Part shown: piece after piece, positions 26,701 through 34,188 of the stretch
How positions within the stretch are numbered: the stretch's first letter is position 1
How the letters are laid out: every line of letters begins with the position of its first letter
DNA from: Magnetococcales bacterium
Lineage (GTDB): Bacteria > Pseudomonadota > Magnetococcia > Magnetococcales > JADFWU01
NCBI GenBank assembly: GCA_015234045.1
Contig: JADFWU010000008.1
Location: 1-64,000 of the forward strand
Length of the DNA stretch: 64,000 nucleotides
Direction of reading: 5' to 3'
Made by a program: the position numbers and the translations under genes
Notes under the pieces: generated by a model
Seen by the model: the letters and a program-made list of their open reading frames with translations, nothing else
Databases searched by the model: none
Told to the model about the DNA's origin: nothing

Positions 26701-29414
26701 GTATCTACATGCGCGGATGAACCATCGGCGTACCAGATATCCTTGGAACCATCTTCGTTGATATACTCACCGGTCTCAAACTCAGAGGGCGGAATTTCAT
26801 TACCAGCGGCATCGGTGTAGGAGACGTTTCCTTCTGCATCCCAATTCATGGATGTGCCGTCAGGAAACCGCTCACCGCCGGAACCGTCAGCATTCCATGT
26901 ACCGGTTGATCCATCGGGATGACTCCAGGAACCATTGCCCTGGCCGTCCCATTCAGCATGTTCGCCATCAGCACCGGTCCAGGATCCTGAACCGTCCATA
27001 TTCCATGTCTCAGTGGAACCGTCAGACCATGTGATGGAACCGTTGCCTTCAGCGTCCCAGGTTTCACTGCTACCATCAGCATTTGTTATGGAACCACTGC
27101 CGTCAGCCTCGTAAGAGCCGTAGCTACCATCTGAGCCATACCACTGACCAGAGCCATCGGAATTCCAATATTCACTGGAACCATCCGCATTGTACTGACC
27201 GCCGGAACCATCGGCATTCCACCAACTGCTGTTGCCATCAGCATCCGACCATCCGCCAGAGCCATCCGCACTGGTCCAGGAGCCGGAACCATCGGCATTC
27301 CACTCTCCATAGGAGCCATCTGAACCACTCCAGGAACCGTTACCTTGGCTGTCCCATTCAGAGGTGCCGTAATCATCACTCCAACTACCGGAACCGTCTA
27401 CATTTTCGGTGTAGCTGTAACCATTGCCGTTGTAGGTATGATTGCCTTCAGCATCCCAAGTTTCACTGCTGCCATCAGTGTATTCAACTTCACTGGAACC
27501 ATCGACATGCCATGTATGTGTTGTGCCATCTGCATCAACATGGGCGGATGAGCCATCAGCAAACCAGATATCCTTGGAACCATCTTCATTAATGAACTCA
27601 CCGGTCTCAAATTCTGAGGGCGGAATTTCGTTACCCGCAGCATCAGTATAGGCTGTATTGCCTTCGGCATCCCAATTCATGGATGTACCGTCAGGAAAGC
27701 TCTCTGAACCGGAACCATCAGCATTCCAAGTACCGGTTGATCCATCGGGATTGCTCCAGGAGCCGTTTCCCTGCCCATCCCAGCTCGCAGAAGAACCATC
27801 GGAACCGGTCCAACTACCAGAACCGTCCACATTCCATGTTTCACTGGAACCATCGGCCCAGGTTATGGACCCATTGCCTTCAGCGTCCCAGGATTCGGTC
27901 ATACCATCCGAACTGGTGAAGGAACCACTGCCATCACTGTTCCAGGTTCCGCTGTTGCCTTGCCCATCATCGTAGGAGCCTGAACCGTCCGCACTCCAGC
28001 TCTCGGTATACCCATCAGAGCCGTAATACTGTCCGTTGCCTTCCGCATCCCACCAGCTGGAACTTCCGTCCGATGAGGTCCAGTTGCCAGAACCGTCAGA
28101 GTTGTTCCAAGAGCTGTTACCATCTGAATCCCATGTACCATAGGAACCATCGGTTCCCGCCCAGGTTCCACCGCCCTGACTATCCCAAGTGCTCGTGCCG
28201 TAGTCATCGGAAAAGGTGCCAGATCCATCCAGGTTTTCGGTATAGGAGTAGTCTTGACCTTCGTATGAATAGTTACCCTCAGAATCCCAGTTTTCGGACG
28301 TTCCATCCGGATAATCAACGCTGCTTGAACCATCGGGATTATAGGTGTGGGTTGTGCCGTCTGCATCGGTATGTGTGCTGGTGCCGTCTTCTGAATAGGT
28401 ATCAACAGAGCCATCATCATTGGTTACTTCGTAGGCTTCTGGATTGTCTGCAACAGTGCCATCAGGATCAGTGACAGTCATGTTGCCGTCAGAATCGTAG
28501 CTCTCTACTGTGCCATCGGGATATGTCGTGGCGCTGGAACCATCTGCGTTAATTTCAGAAGTGGTGCCATCAGTGGCTGTCCAAGTACCGGAGCCATCGG
28601 CATTAAAGGTACCGGATGAACCGTCAGCATTGGAGACTGTTCCGGAACCATCTTCGTTGTATGTTCCGCTGGAACCATCCGCTTCAGTCCAAGTGCCTGA
28701 ACCATCTGCATTGAATGTACCGGAAGAACCATCCGCATTGGTGTAGGAACCGTTTCCTTCTCCATCCCAAGTGGATGTTGAACCGTCCGTACCGTTGAAG
28801 TTACCGGAACCATCTTCGTTCCAGGTCTCGGTGGACCCATCTTCATAGGTGATATTGGTAGACCCATCTTCACCTGTTTCCATGGTCATACCAGTATCAT
28901 CGGCACCGGTATCATCACCCTCAGTGGTGGTCGTATCTGTAGTATCCGTGCCGGTAGTATCCGTGCCGGTAGTATCCGTGCCGGTAGTATCCGTGCCGGT
29001 AGTGTCCGTGCCGGTAGTGTCCGTGCCGGTAGTATCCGTGCCGGTAGTGTCCGTGCCGGTGGTATCCGTGCCGGTGGTATCCGTGCCGGTGGTATCCGTG
29101 CCGGTGGTATCCGTGCCGGTGGTATCCGTGCCGGTGGATGTATCATCCATATCTTCAGGAGGCGGAGGCGCATCAGAACCGGAATCATCCGGCGGTGGTG
29201 GTGCATCACTACCGGTATCACCGCTTGATGAAGGCGTATCCGTAGAAGCATCACCAGTCACATCGGAAGTCCCAACTTGAGAAGCGGCATCAGCCGCCGC
29301 ATCAGCTGCTTCAGCGGCGGCGGCTAATTCACTGCCACCGATCATCGCTGGCGCGATACGATCTTCAAGTTGCTCAACTTTTTTAGAAACGACTTTTTTC
29401 TTTTCCTTGGCCAT
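20784..29414 (-). CDS. Giant acidic DG/Trp-repeat protein, probable exported surface protein
   Basis: The protein has 2876 residues from the ATG at 29414, which has GGAGG five nt upstream; an earlier ATG at 29426 would overlap that site. The N-terminus is Lys-rich and carries QLEDRIAPAM, similar to the LEPR-type motif seen at the start of many very large bacterial surface proteins. Next come an Ala-rich segment, a Pro/Asp/Gly-rich segment and 13 tandem five-residue Thr/Gly/Asp units. From about residue 190 to the end the protein is made of short units such as NADGSGSWTGSDGSS, organised in 277-residue super-repeats. It is very acidic, rich in Gly, Ser, Asp and Trp/Tyr, and I see no cysteine. 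DxDGxG strings could bind calcium. It has no classical signal peptide. The adjacent TolC/HlyD/M50 genes are its likely export route. Confidence 0.88.
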   Translation of the reverse strand: MAKEKKKVVSKKVEQLEDRIAPAMIGGSELAAAAEAADAAADAASQVGTSDVTGDASTDTPSSSGDTGSDAPPPPDDSGSDAPPPPEDMDDTSTGTDTTGTDTTGTDTTGTDTTGTDTTGTDTTGTDTTGTDTTGTDTTGTDTTGTDTTGTDTTGTDTTDTTTTEGDDTGADDTGMTMETGEDGSTNITYEDGSTETWNEDGSGNFNGTDGSTSTWDGEGNGSYTNADGSSGTFNADGSGTWTEADGSSGTYNEDGSGTVSNADGSSGTFNADGSGTWTATDGTTSEINADGSSATTYPDGTVESYDSDGNMTVTDPDGTVADNPEAYEVTNDDGSVDTYSEDGTSTHTDADGTTHTYNPDGSSSVDYPDGTSENWDSEGNYSYEGQDYSYTENLDGSGTFSDDYGTSTWDSQGGGTWAGTDGSYGTWDSDGNSSWNNSDGSGNWTSSDGSSSWWDAEGNGQYYGSDGYTESWSADGSGSYDDGQGNSGTWNSDGSGSFTSSDGMTESWDAEGNGSITWADGSSETWNVDGSGSWTGSDGSSASWDGQGNGSWSNPDGSTGTWNADGSGSESFPDGTSMNWDAEGNTAYTDAAGNEIPPSEFETGEFINEDGSKDIWFADGSSAHVDADGTTHTWHVDGSSEVEYTDGSSETWDAEGNHTYNGNGYSYTENVDGSGSWSDDYGTSEWDSQGNGSWSGSDGSYGEWNADGSGSWTSADGSGGWSDADGNSSWWNADGSGGQYNADGSSEYWNSDGSGQWYGSDGSYGSYEADGSGSITNADGSSETWDAEGNGSITWSDGSTETWNMDGSGSWTGADGEHAEWDGQGNGSWSHPDGSTGTWNADGSGGERFPDGTSMNWDAEGNVSYTDAAGNEIPPSEFETGEYINEDGSKDIWYADGSSAHVDTDGTTHSWHPDGSSEVEYSDGTSESWDAEGNHTYNGDNYVYTENVDGSGSWSDDYGTSEWDGQGNGAWFGSDGSYGEWNNDGSGNWANSDGSGGWYDGAGNGEYWNSDGSGGFYSSDGHYESWNSDGSGSWSDPDGSYGNYEADGSGAITHADGTTENWDAEGNGSITWSDGSTETWNVDGSGSWADADGNSSTWDAEGNGTWTGSDGTSGTYNADGSGSYNHADGSTESWNAQGDVTYTDAAGNEIPSSEFSVGEFTNEDGSTDIWFADGSSAHVDPDGTTHSWHPDGSTEVVNPDGTGETWDAEGNHTYNGDGYSYTDNVDGSGSYSDTYGSSEWDSQGNGSWTGADGSYSEWNADGSGSYQYSDGSGGWYDPEGNSSWWQADGSGGMYSADGSSEYWNADGSGSWYSSDGSFGNYEADGSGSITHADGTTETWDVEGNGSITWPDGASETWNVDGSGSWTGAGGEHADWDGQGNGSWTNPDGSSGTWNADGSGSEHFPDGTSMNWDAEGNSSYTDAAGNEIPPSEFETGEFINEDGSKDIWFADGSSAHVDPDGTTHSWHPDGSSEVEYTDGTSETWDADGNHTYNGDGYAYTENVDGSGSYSDAYGSSEWDGQGNGAWYGEDGSYGEWNADGSGNYQNADGSGGWYDADGNSSWWMSDGSGGMYNSDGSSEYWNADGSGEWYDSDGSYGSYDTDGGGTINHADGTSEAWDGEGNGSISWADGSSETWNADGSGSWTAPDGASADWDGQGNGSWTNPDGSSGTWNADGSGSESFPGGETMNWDAEGTMTYTDAAGNDIPPSDFEVGEFVNEDGSKDIWFADGSSAHVDPDGTSHSWHPDGSSAVEYPDGTSETWDADGNHTYNGDGYAYTENVDGSGSYSDSYGSSEWDGQGNGSWNGADGSHSDWHADGSGNWANPDGSGGWYDAEGNSSYWNADGSGGFYGADGYYENWNADGSGDWSDSNGNSGSYDADGGGTFNNADGSSESWDGEGNGSITWADGSSETWNADGSGSWDSGDGSSAQWDADGNGSWNHADGSSGTWNADGSGSESFPNGETMSWDSEGNMSYTDAAGNDIPPSEFETGEFVNEDGSKDIWFADGSSAHVDPDGTTHSWHPDGSSDVTYPDGSSETWDADGNHTYNGDGYSYTENVDGSGSYSDSYGSSDWDGQGNGSWSGSDGSYGEWNADGSGSWLNADGSGGWYDADGNSSWTNADGSGGFYGSDGYSENWNADGSGDWSDPYGNSGSYDTDGGGTFNSADGTMETWDGEGNGSIDYADGSSQTWNADGSGSWNSPDGSSSSWDSEGNGTWTGSDGSSGSYNIDGSGSYTYPDGESMNWDAEGNTTYTDAAGNDIPPSEFETGEYVNEDGSKDIWFADGSSAHVDADGTAHTWHADGSSVVEYTDGTSEVWDAEGNHTYNGDNYSYTENVDGSGSYVDDYGTSEWDAQGNGSWHGTDGSYSMWSDDGSYSYGGADGSGGWSDAEGNSSWWSADGSGGSYMADGSSEYWNADGSGNWSDAEGNSGSWDSDGGGTYNSADGTTETWDAEGNGSIQYADGSSETWNADGSGSWANADGASSTWDAEGNGSWTDADGSSGTWNMDGSGSHSYADGSSMNWDADGNMSYTDAAGNEIPPSEFETGEYVNEDGSQDIWYADGSSAHVDVDGTTNTWHPDGSSEVTYPDGSTESWDAEGNHTYESDGYSYGDSPDGSGWYSDDMGNTSSWDAEGNGSWSGSDGSYGEWNADGSYQYENADGSGGWSDGMGNSEYWNADGSGSWYSEDGSSGSWYADGSANWMNADGSSGYSNMDGSGAINYADGSSEVWDSEGNRTYFDADGNEVVMDDTAGEVTNPDGSTDAYLDDGTVVHTDADGTVHTYGSDGSDSVTYTDGTTESWDADGNYVYTSADGDYTYTSNVDGSGSMSDSYGTSTWNADGSSSWTDDTGTWRWNADGSSSFTDPEGTTTSWDVDGNEVQ
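21089..28430 (-). repeat. 831-bp (277-residue) higher-order coding repeat
   Basis: One anchor string in each unit (TTGTGCCATC or a close variant, read on the plus strand) recurs at 28352, 27521, 26690, 25859, 25028, 24197, 23366, 22535 and 21704. A second anchor (GGCGGA or a one-base variant) recurs at 27619, 26788, 25957, 25126, 24295, 23464, 22633 and 21802. Every step I checked is 831 bp, so units have diverged by substitution without net indels. A truncated, divergent last unit follows towards 20784, with its anchor at about 21089 (615 bp on). Confidence 0.9.
28941..29136 (-). repeat. 15-bp tandem repeat (Thr/Gly/Asp linker)
   Basis: Thirteen head-to-tail copies of a 15-bp unit (AGTATCCGTGCCGGT with A/G and G/A variants, read on the plus strand) encode TGTDT-type pentapeptides in the giant protein. 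It is probably a flexible linker between the N-terminal motif and the repeat body. Copy number is likely to vary between strains. Confidence 0.9.
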
Positions 29415-29426
29415 CGTAGCCTCCAT

Positions 29427-29938
29427 ACAAACATCGTGAGATTAATTATTCAGCGCTGTTTTGGATGCCAAACGACCGTTACTGTCCCCAAAGAAGGTCC
29501 ACAGTAGTTCTCCTCAAAGAAAGCAATACAATTTTATAAAAGCCATTTAAACGCATTCCGCATTCTTGAACAGACGGATTTCTGTTTATGACTGGCTTAA
29601 ATTTATCAACAAAACAGGGGAATACAACAGGATCAGGGGGTTTGATCCTTAAAACAGGAGAGAGGGGTTATCCGAACCAGAGAAGCGACATATTCAAGAA
29701 ATCCCTTTGAAACGAAATAACATCAGCCAGACTTCAGGAAAAGCACCGAAGCGGCTAACCAAAACGCCAAACAACGGCGTTGGTCGTTACTATAGCCAGA
29801 CTTATACCCCCCGTTCAAGATAAAAATTACCATACATAAAAAAAATACACGTGCTCTACATATTTTACATAATCTGGACAGCCCAATTCAGGGCGCATCG
29901 CCCACAGCCAACCGGACGCACAAAGAACCAGTCGGATA
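29427..29938. other. Non-coding region upstream of the giant gene
   Basis: About 510 bp separate the giant gene from the amidohydrolase gene; both lie on the minus strand, so this region should hold the giant gene's promoter. I see TATAAAAT on the minus strand near 29535 as a possible -10 box without a good -35 partner. A short inverted pair AACGCC / GGCGTT lies near 29768-29785. No gene is visible. Confidence 0.45.
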
Positions 29939-31087
29939 TCAGGCTAAGATTGTTTCCACCAACTCAATCCAATACTGACTGCCAATCGGCAGAAGTGCAT
30001 CATTGAAATCAAAGTGAGGATTATGCAGCGGCGCATGCGCTTCACCACTACCAAGAAACATATAATTACCGGGTACTTGCTGCAACATGAATGAAAAATC
30101 CTCAGACGCGATTCCTGGTCGAACCTGCCCATCAACCTTCTGTACTCCAACCACATTAATTGCAGCAGACATGGCCAATTCAGAGGCCTTTTCATCATTA
30201 ATCGTAGCGGGATAGCGCGGCTGATAATTCCATTGAAATGTGCCGCCATGTGCTTGGCAAATGCCCTGAAGGATCTTTGCCATTGCAGAACGAATTTCAC
30301 CACCCACTTCAGGGTTGAAATGACGGGTACAGCCAGCCATTTTCACCATCTCGGGAATCACATTCCACGTGTCACCACCATTGATCTGAGTCACTGAAAC
30401 CACACCAGGATCTGTGGGATTGATACGCCGAGATATGACAGTTTGAAATGCGTTCACCACCTCAGCCGCCATCACCACGGTATCCACACCATTTTGCGGC
30501 ATGGCTGCATGGGTGCCTTTGCCCTGTAGCGTGATATCAAACGTATCAAACGCGGCCATCATCGCCCCTGTGCGTGTGGCAAAGTGACCTTCTTTAATGC
30601 CCGGCTTATTGTGCAAACCAAACACCCTGTCCATGGGAAAGCGCTTGAACAACCCCTCTTCCACCATCACCTTAGCACCGCCGAGATTCTCTTCTGCGGG
30701 TTGGAAAATAAAATAAACCGTACCGTTAAATGTATCCCGTTCAGCCAGTATCCGCGCGGCACCCAACAGCATGGCCATATGTCCATCATGACCACAAGCA
30801 TGCATAAATCCTGTTTTTTCCGAACGATATCCTAGACCAGTCTCTTCACGGATGGGCAATCCGTCCATATCCGCCCTCAAGCCGATAGTACGGCCACTAT
30901 CTCCGCGTTTAAGCACCCCAACTACGCCAGTTGTTGCCAATCCTTGGTGTACCGTCAAACCAAACCCAGACAATAGGTCAGCAACGATCTTTGCGGTCTT
31001 CAACTCTTTGAAACCAGGCTCTGGGCATCGGTGAAATGCGTGCCGCCATGTAACCATCTGCTGATTGACCAGTTCCTGCACTGACAT
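29939..31087 (-). CDS. M20-family amidohydrolase (hippurate hydrolase/IAA-amino acid hydrolase type)
   Basis: This 382-residue metallopeptidase-fold enzyme of the M20D group has metal-binding blocks ADMDGLPI, HACGHDGHMAMLLGAA and PAEENLGGAKVMVEEG, and a C-terminal SEDFSFM block. The dimerisation-domain His is in GKGTHAAMPQNGVD. Members cleave N-acylated amino acids such as hippurate; the exact substrate cannot be told from sequence. It is a cytoplasmic, single gene read away from the H-NOX-PilZ gene. Confidence 0.9.
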   Translation of the reverse strand: MSVQELVNQQMVTWRHAFHRCPEPGFKELKTAKIVADLLSGFGLTVHQGLATTGVVGVLKRGDSGRTIGLRADMDGLPIREETGLGYRSEKTGFMHACGHDGHMAMLLGAARILAERDTFNGTVYFIFQPAEENLGGAKVMVEEGLFKRFPMDRVFGLHNKPGIKEGHFATRTGAMMAAFDTFDITLQGKGTHAAMPQNGVDTVVMAAEVVNAFQTVISRRINPTDPGVVSVTQINGGDTWNVIPEMVKMAGCTRHFNPEVGGEIRSAMAKILQGICQAHGGTFQWNYQPRYPATINDEKASELAMSAAINVVGVQKVDGQVRPGIASEDFSFMLQQVPGNYMFLGSGEAHAPLHNPHFDFNDALLPIGSQYWIELVETILA

Positions 31088-31264
31088 ACACTCTCTCCAC
31101 TGAATCCTTGACAGCTTGACACTTCATAATACTTAATATTGCACCCAACCAAGCATAAGGCCGGTACGTTTGGAAAAGTAGTCTTTTGTTTTTCTTGCTT
31201 TTCTAGTACGTTATATCGTTGGTTTACAGGGCCGGATTGGTTCTTCCCAGAAACCTATTTCAGC

Positions 31265-32509
31265 ATGGAATCAGATCACATGCACGGCATCATTTTGTCA
31301 AAACTGGCCAACTTCGTTCAAACCGAGTTTCCTGAAAGTTATTTCAGCGCACTCTGTGACGAAACCACACTCAGTCGTTATTTAAAACCACTCAACAGGC
31401 AGGTGCCAGAGAAAGAAGTTCAAACAATTTTGTCAACTCTTTCTTATCAAACCGGCCAACCTATTCGTCAAATTCTGGAACATTTTGGCCGCCATATTGC
31501 GCCAGATTTGATTGAAACAAGCATGTATTTTTCACCCATGGAGCACGATTGGCAATTGGGTGATCTGCTCAACCATGCCATTCGAACCATTCATGAACAG
31601 CTAAAAAAACATAATCCAACACTGGCACCACCTGATCTCTCAATTGACATATTGGATGACAGTGATATACGCATTATTTATAAATCAAACAAAAGATTAT
31701 GTGCATTTCTAATAGGCATTGTCAAAGGGACAGCCGCCTATCTGGATACCCGTATTTCCATTATTGAAGATGTCTGCATGCATCGTGGTGATAATCAGTG
31801 CGTCATTGAAGTACGGGTAATCAATCGTCACGATCACCTGGATGAATCATCACGCTGGATGAATCTGATCAGCGATAAAAGTGAAGATCGCAAAACCATC
31901 CGGCTGGTCAATGAGTTTCAAGGTGTGCCCATCAGCTCGGTCAGTCAGGTTATTACTGACCAACAAGAGAGCCTGACGCTGACAGTCACCAAACCACATG
32001 CCGCTTTACTGAAAGAGACCAGCCAGACTTTTATTTCAGTTGAAGGACTGCCTAAAGCTCTTTGCGCCCGCATCAGTCAAGTCAGGGCTGAAGGCAAAGT
32101 CACCCTTCACGATCTATGCGAGTGTGAATATTCGCTCACCAAACGCAATGCGGTACGGATTATTCCACCCAACATGGTCACTGTTGAACTGGATGGCGAA
32201 GGCACCGCTGTTGGCGAATTAACCAATGTTTCAAAAACCGGTCTTGCCGCGCTTTTTAGAGAAAACATCGGTTTTGATCAAGGATTTTCACCACGGCTTA
32301 ATCTGACCTTTGGTCTGACACTGCAACATGGCGCACCACCGGTGAATGTCACAACTGAAGGCCAAGTCATCCATATTCACCAGGACGATCCACAGTTTTT
32401 AGTCAGAATTCAATTTCTGAATATGGAATCAAAAAATCGACAGATAGTGGAGCGCTTTATCCTGCGGCGGCAGCTTGAAGTGATGAATGAACTTAAGAAA
32501 AAGATGTAG
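31265..32509 (+). CDS. H-NOX (haem NO/O2-binding)-PilZ fusion protein
   Basis: The protein has 414 residues from the ATG at 31265; a start at 31280 giving MHGIILSKLANF is also possible. The first 180 residues match the H-NOX fold. A histidine in RTIHEQLKKHNP falls at position 105 counted from MHGII, the usual place of the haem-ligating His. YKSNK replaces the canonical YxSxR haem-propionate motif with a conservative Lys. A linker follows, then a C-terminal PilZ-type region with RNAVR (RxxxR) and NVSKTG ([D/N]xSxxG), the c-di-GMP-binding signatures. It could couple NO or O2 sensing to c-di-GMP. An in-frame upstream extension to 31139 has no N-terminal homology and is left out. Confidence 0.78.
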   Translation: MESDHMHGIILSKLANFVQTEFPESYFSALCDETTLSRYLKPLNRQVPEKEVQTILSTLSYQTGQPIRQILEHFGRHIAPDLIETSMYFSPMEHDWQLGDLLNHAIRTIHEQLKKHNPTLAPPDLSIDILDDSDIRIIYKSNKRLCAFLIGIVKGTAAYLDTRISIIEDVCMHRGDNQCVIEVRVINRHDHLDESSRWMNLISDKSEDRKTIRLVNEFQGVPISSVSQVITDQQESLTLTVTKPHAALLKETSQTFISVEGLPKALCARISQVRAEGKVTLHDLCECEYSLTKRNAVRIIPPNMVTVELDGEGTAVGELTNVSKTGLAALFRENIGFDQGFSPRLNLTFGLTLQHGAPPVNVTTEGQVIHIHQDDPQFLVRIQFLNMESKNRQIVERFILRRQLEVMNELKKKM

Positions 32510-32529
32510 TTGAAAATAGAGACAATAGA

Positions 32530-33498
32530 TCAGTCACACCAAGCGAATGGGATCACCTTTTGAATATGATCCTGTTGCAAAGCACACATAACCAACCGAT
32601 CCACACCCAACGCGACACCGGCACAGCGCGGAAAGCCTGATTGCATGGCACTGAGAAACGCTTCATCCAATGGCAATGGCACTTGACCCATTTTCAGCCG
32701 TTGATGATTGGCCTGTTCCAAGCGCGATCTCTGCTCTGACGAATCAGTCAACTCTTGATAACCGTTGGCCAATTCAATCCCATTCAGATAAAACTCAAAT
32801 CGGCAAGCAACAGCAGGTGGTCCGGGATCAATCTCAGCCATGGCCGCCCTTTCCGCAGGAAAGCCATCCACTGACAACAACCCCGAATAGTTGACCATAT
32901 TCGGCTCAATCACCATCACCATCAGAAAATCCAACAGGCCGAGCCTGTCCAATCCTGAAGGTGGTTGATGTCCACACGCCACGCAAGCACCAAAGATCTC
33001 TGCATCTGAACTACTAAATGGATCAACACCAGCATGGTTCAGAAACAGTTGCTGATAACGCACATGCTGGGCAGGCGGACACCCTGTCATTTGACGTATC
33101 AACAGCTCAGTCTCTTGCCGTAACTGCTGCAAAGACCAAAGCGGGCGATACCACTCCAACATGGTAAATTCAGGATTATGCAAAGCACCACGCTCATCGT
33201 TACGAAATGCATGTCCCATGCTGTAAACAGCAATCTTTTCCGCAGCAACGAAGCGTTTCAGGTAGGTTTCCGGCGAGGTTAACAGATAGGTGCGACGTTG
33301 TTGAGACAAACCGTCATTCAACGCACATGCCAACGGCTCCAGATTAGGTTCCGGTGCAACCGTAGCGGCCATACATGGCACATCAACTTCCAGAACATCC
33401 CGTTCTTGGAAAAACCTACGAATCTGATTTAATATATCCGCCCGCGCCCGCATGGTGTCCAAATTGGCCGTAGGCCGCCATGAGGGCGCGAGAGACAT
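32530..33498 (-). CDS. epmA: EF-P lysyltransferase EpmA (PoxA/GenX)
   Basis: This 322-residue class II aminoacyl-tRNA-synthetase core lacks an anticodon-binding domain, the hallmark of EpmA. Motif 2 appears as FRNDERGALHNPEFTMLEWY and motif 3 as GVALGVDRLVM. It ligates (R)-beta-lysine to a conserved lysine of EF-P. It lies 9 bp downstream of efp on the same strand, and epmB is divergent just beyond, so the complete modification set is together. Confidence 0.95.
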   Translation of the reverse strand: MSLAPSWRPTANLDTMRARADILNQIRRFFQERDVLEVDVPCMAATVAPEPNLEPLACALNDGLSQQRRTYLLTSPETYLKRFVAAEKIAVYSMGHAFRNDERGALHNPEFTMLEWYRPLWSLQQLRQETELLIRQMTGCPPAQHVRYQQLFLNHAGVDPFSSSDAEIFGACVACGHQPPSGLDRLGLLDFLMVMVIEPNMVNYSGLLSVDGFPAERAAMAEIDPGPPAVACRFEFYLNGIELANGYQELTDSSEQRSRLEQANHQRLKMGQVPLPLDEAFLSAMQSGFPRCAGVALGVDRLVMCALQQDHIQKVIPFAWCD

Positions 33499-33507
33499 AA
33501 GAGCAAA

Positions 33508-34071
33508 CTACCCTTTGGCCCGCTCGGAGTATGTGCCCGTACGGGTATCCACTTTAATCAACTCACCTTCATTGACAAACAGTGGCACCTTGACAATCGC
33601 GCCTGTTTCCAGTGTTGCGGGCTTGGTTGCGCCCGAGACAGTATCCCCTTTGACACCTGGCTCACAAACGGTAATCTTCAACACGACAAATGGAGGCGGC
33701 ACCACAGAGATGGGCCGATCCTTCCAGAGAGTAACCAAATAGGTTTCCTGCTCTTTGAGCCAGGAGATTGTGGTATCCAACTGCGGCTCTGTAAGGGCTA
33801 CCTGCTCATAGGTGGTAGGGTCCATGAAATGCCAGAACTCACCATCGCTATAGAGATACTGCATATTAATATCCATCACGTCAGCCTTGGCTACACTGTC
33901 GCTGGATTTGAATGTACGATCAATGACCCGTCCATCAACCAAGTTTTTGATCTTGATCTTGGTAAATGCCTGCCCCTTGCCGGGCTTGACAAACTGAGCA
34001 GAAACAATGATCCACGGCGCACCGTCAATCTCAACACGGGTTCCCTGGCGAAGCTGATTATGGGTCAGCAT
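33508..34071 (-). CDS. efp: Translation elongation factor P
   Basis: This 187-residue protein has the full three-domain EF-P length. The modified residue is Lys32 in KPGKGQAF, the site used by EpmA, and the C-terminal RTGTYSER signature is present. EF-P rescues ribosomes stalled at polyproline. It is the first gene of an efp-epmA pair, with epmB starting 118 bp away on the other strand. Confidence 0.97.
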   Translation of the reverse strand: MLTHNQLRQGTRVEIDGAPWIIVSAQFVKPGKGQAFTKIKIKNLVDGRVIDRTFKSSDSVAKADVMDINMQYLYSDGEFWHFMDPTTYEQVALTEPQLDTTISWLKEQETYLVTLWKDRPISVVPPPFVVLKITVCEPGVKGDTVSGATKPATLETGAIVKVPLFVNEGELIKVDTRTGTYSERAKG

Positions 34072-34188
34072 AATTTGGCAATTCCCTGATTGTGGTTAGT
34101 GATACCTATTTGCTTTACACAGCCCCGAAGGGCATCGCTAAAACATATAAAATCGTACGCAGATTGCGTGCAATCCTTGGTACAATCC

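Noticed and set aside
20784-28430. RTX toxin repeats
   Set aside because: The GGxGxDxUx nonapeptide is absent; the units are DG/Trp based and there is no RTX ABC transporter nearby.
28941-29136. Possible CRISPR array from regular short repeats
   Set aside because: Units are 15 bp, directly adjacent without spacers and in frame in a coding sequence.
31139-31264. N-terminal extension of the H-NOX-PilZ protein
   Set aside because: The extra 42 residues have no family match, and the H-NOX fold starts at MHGII.
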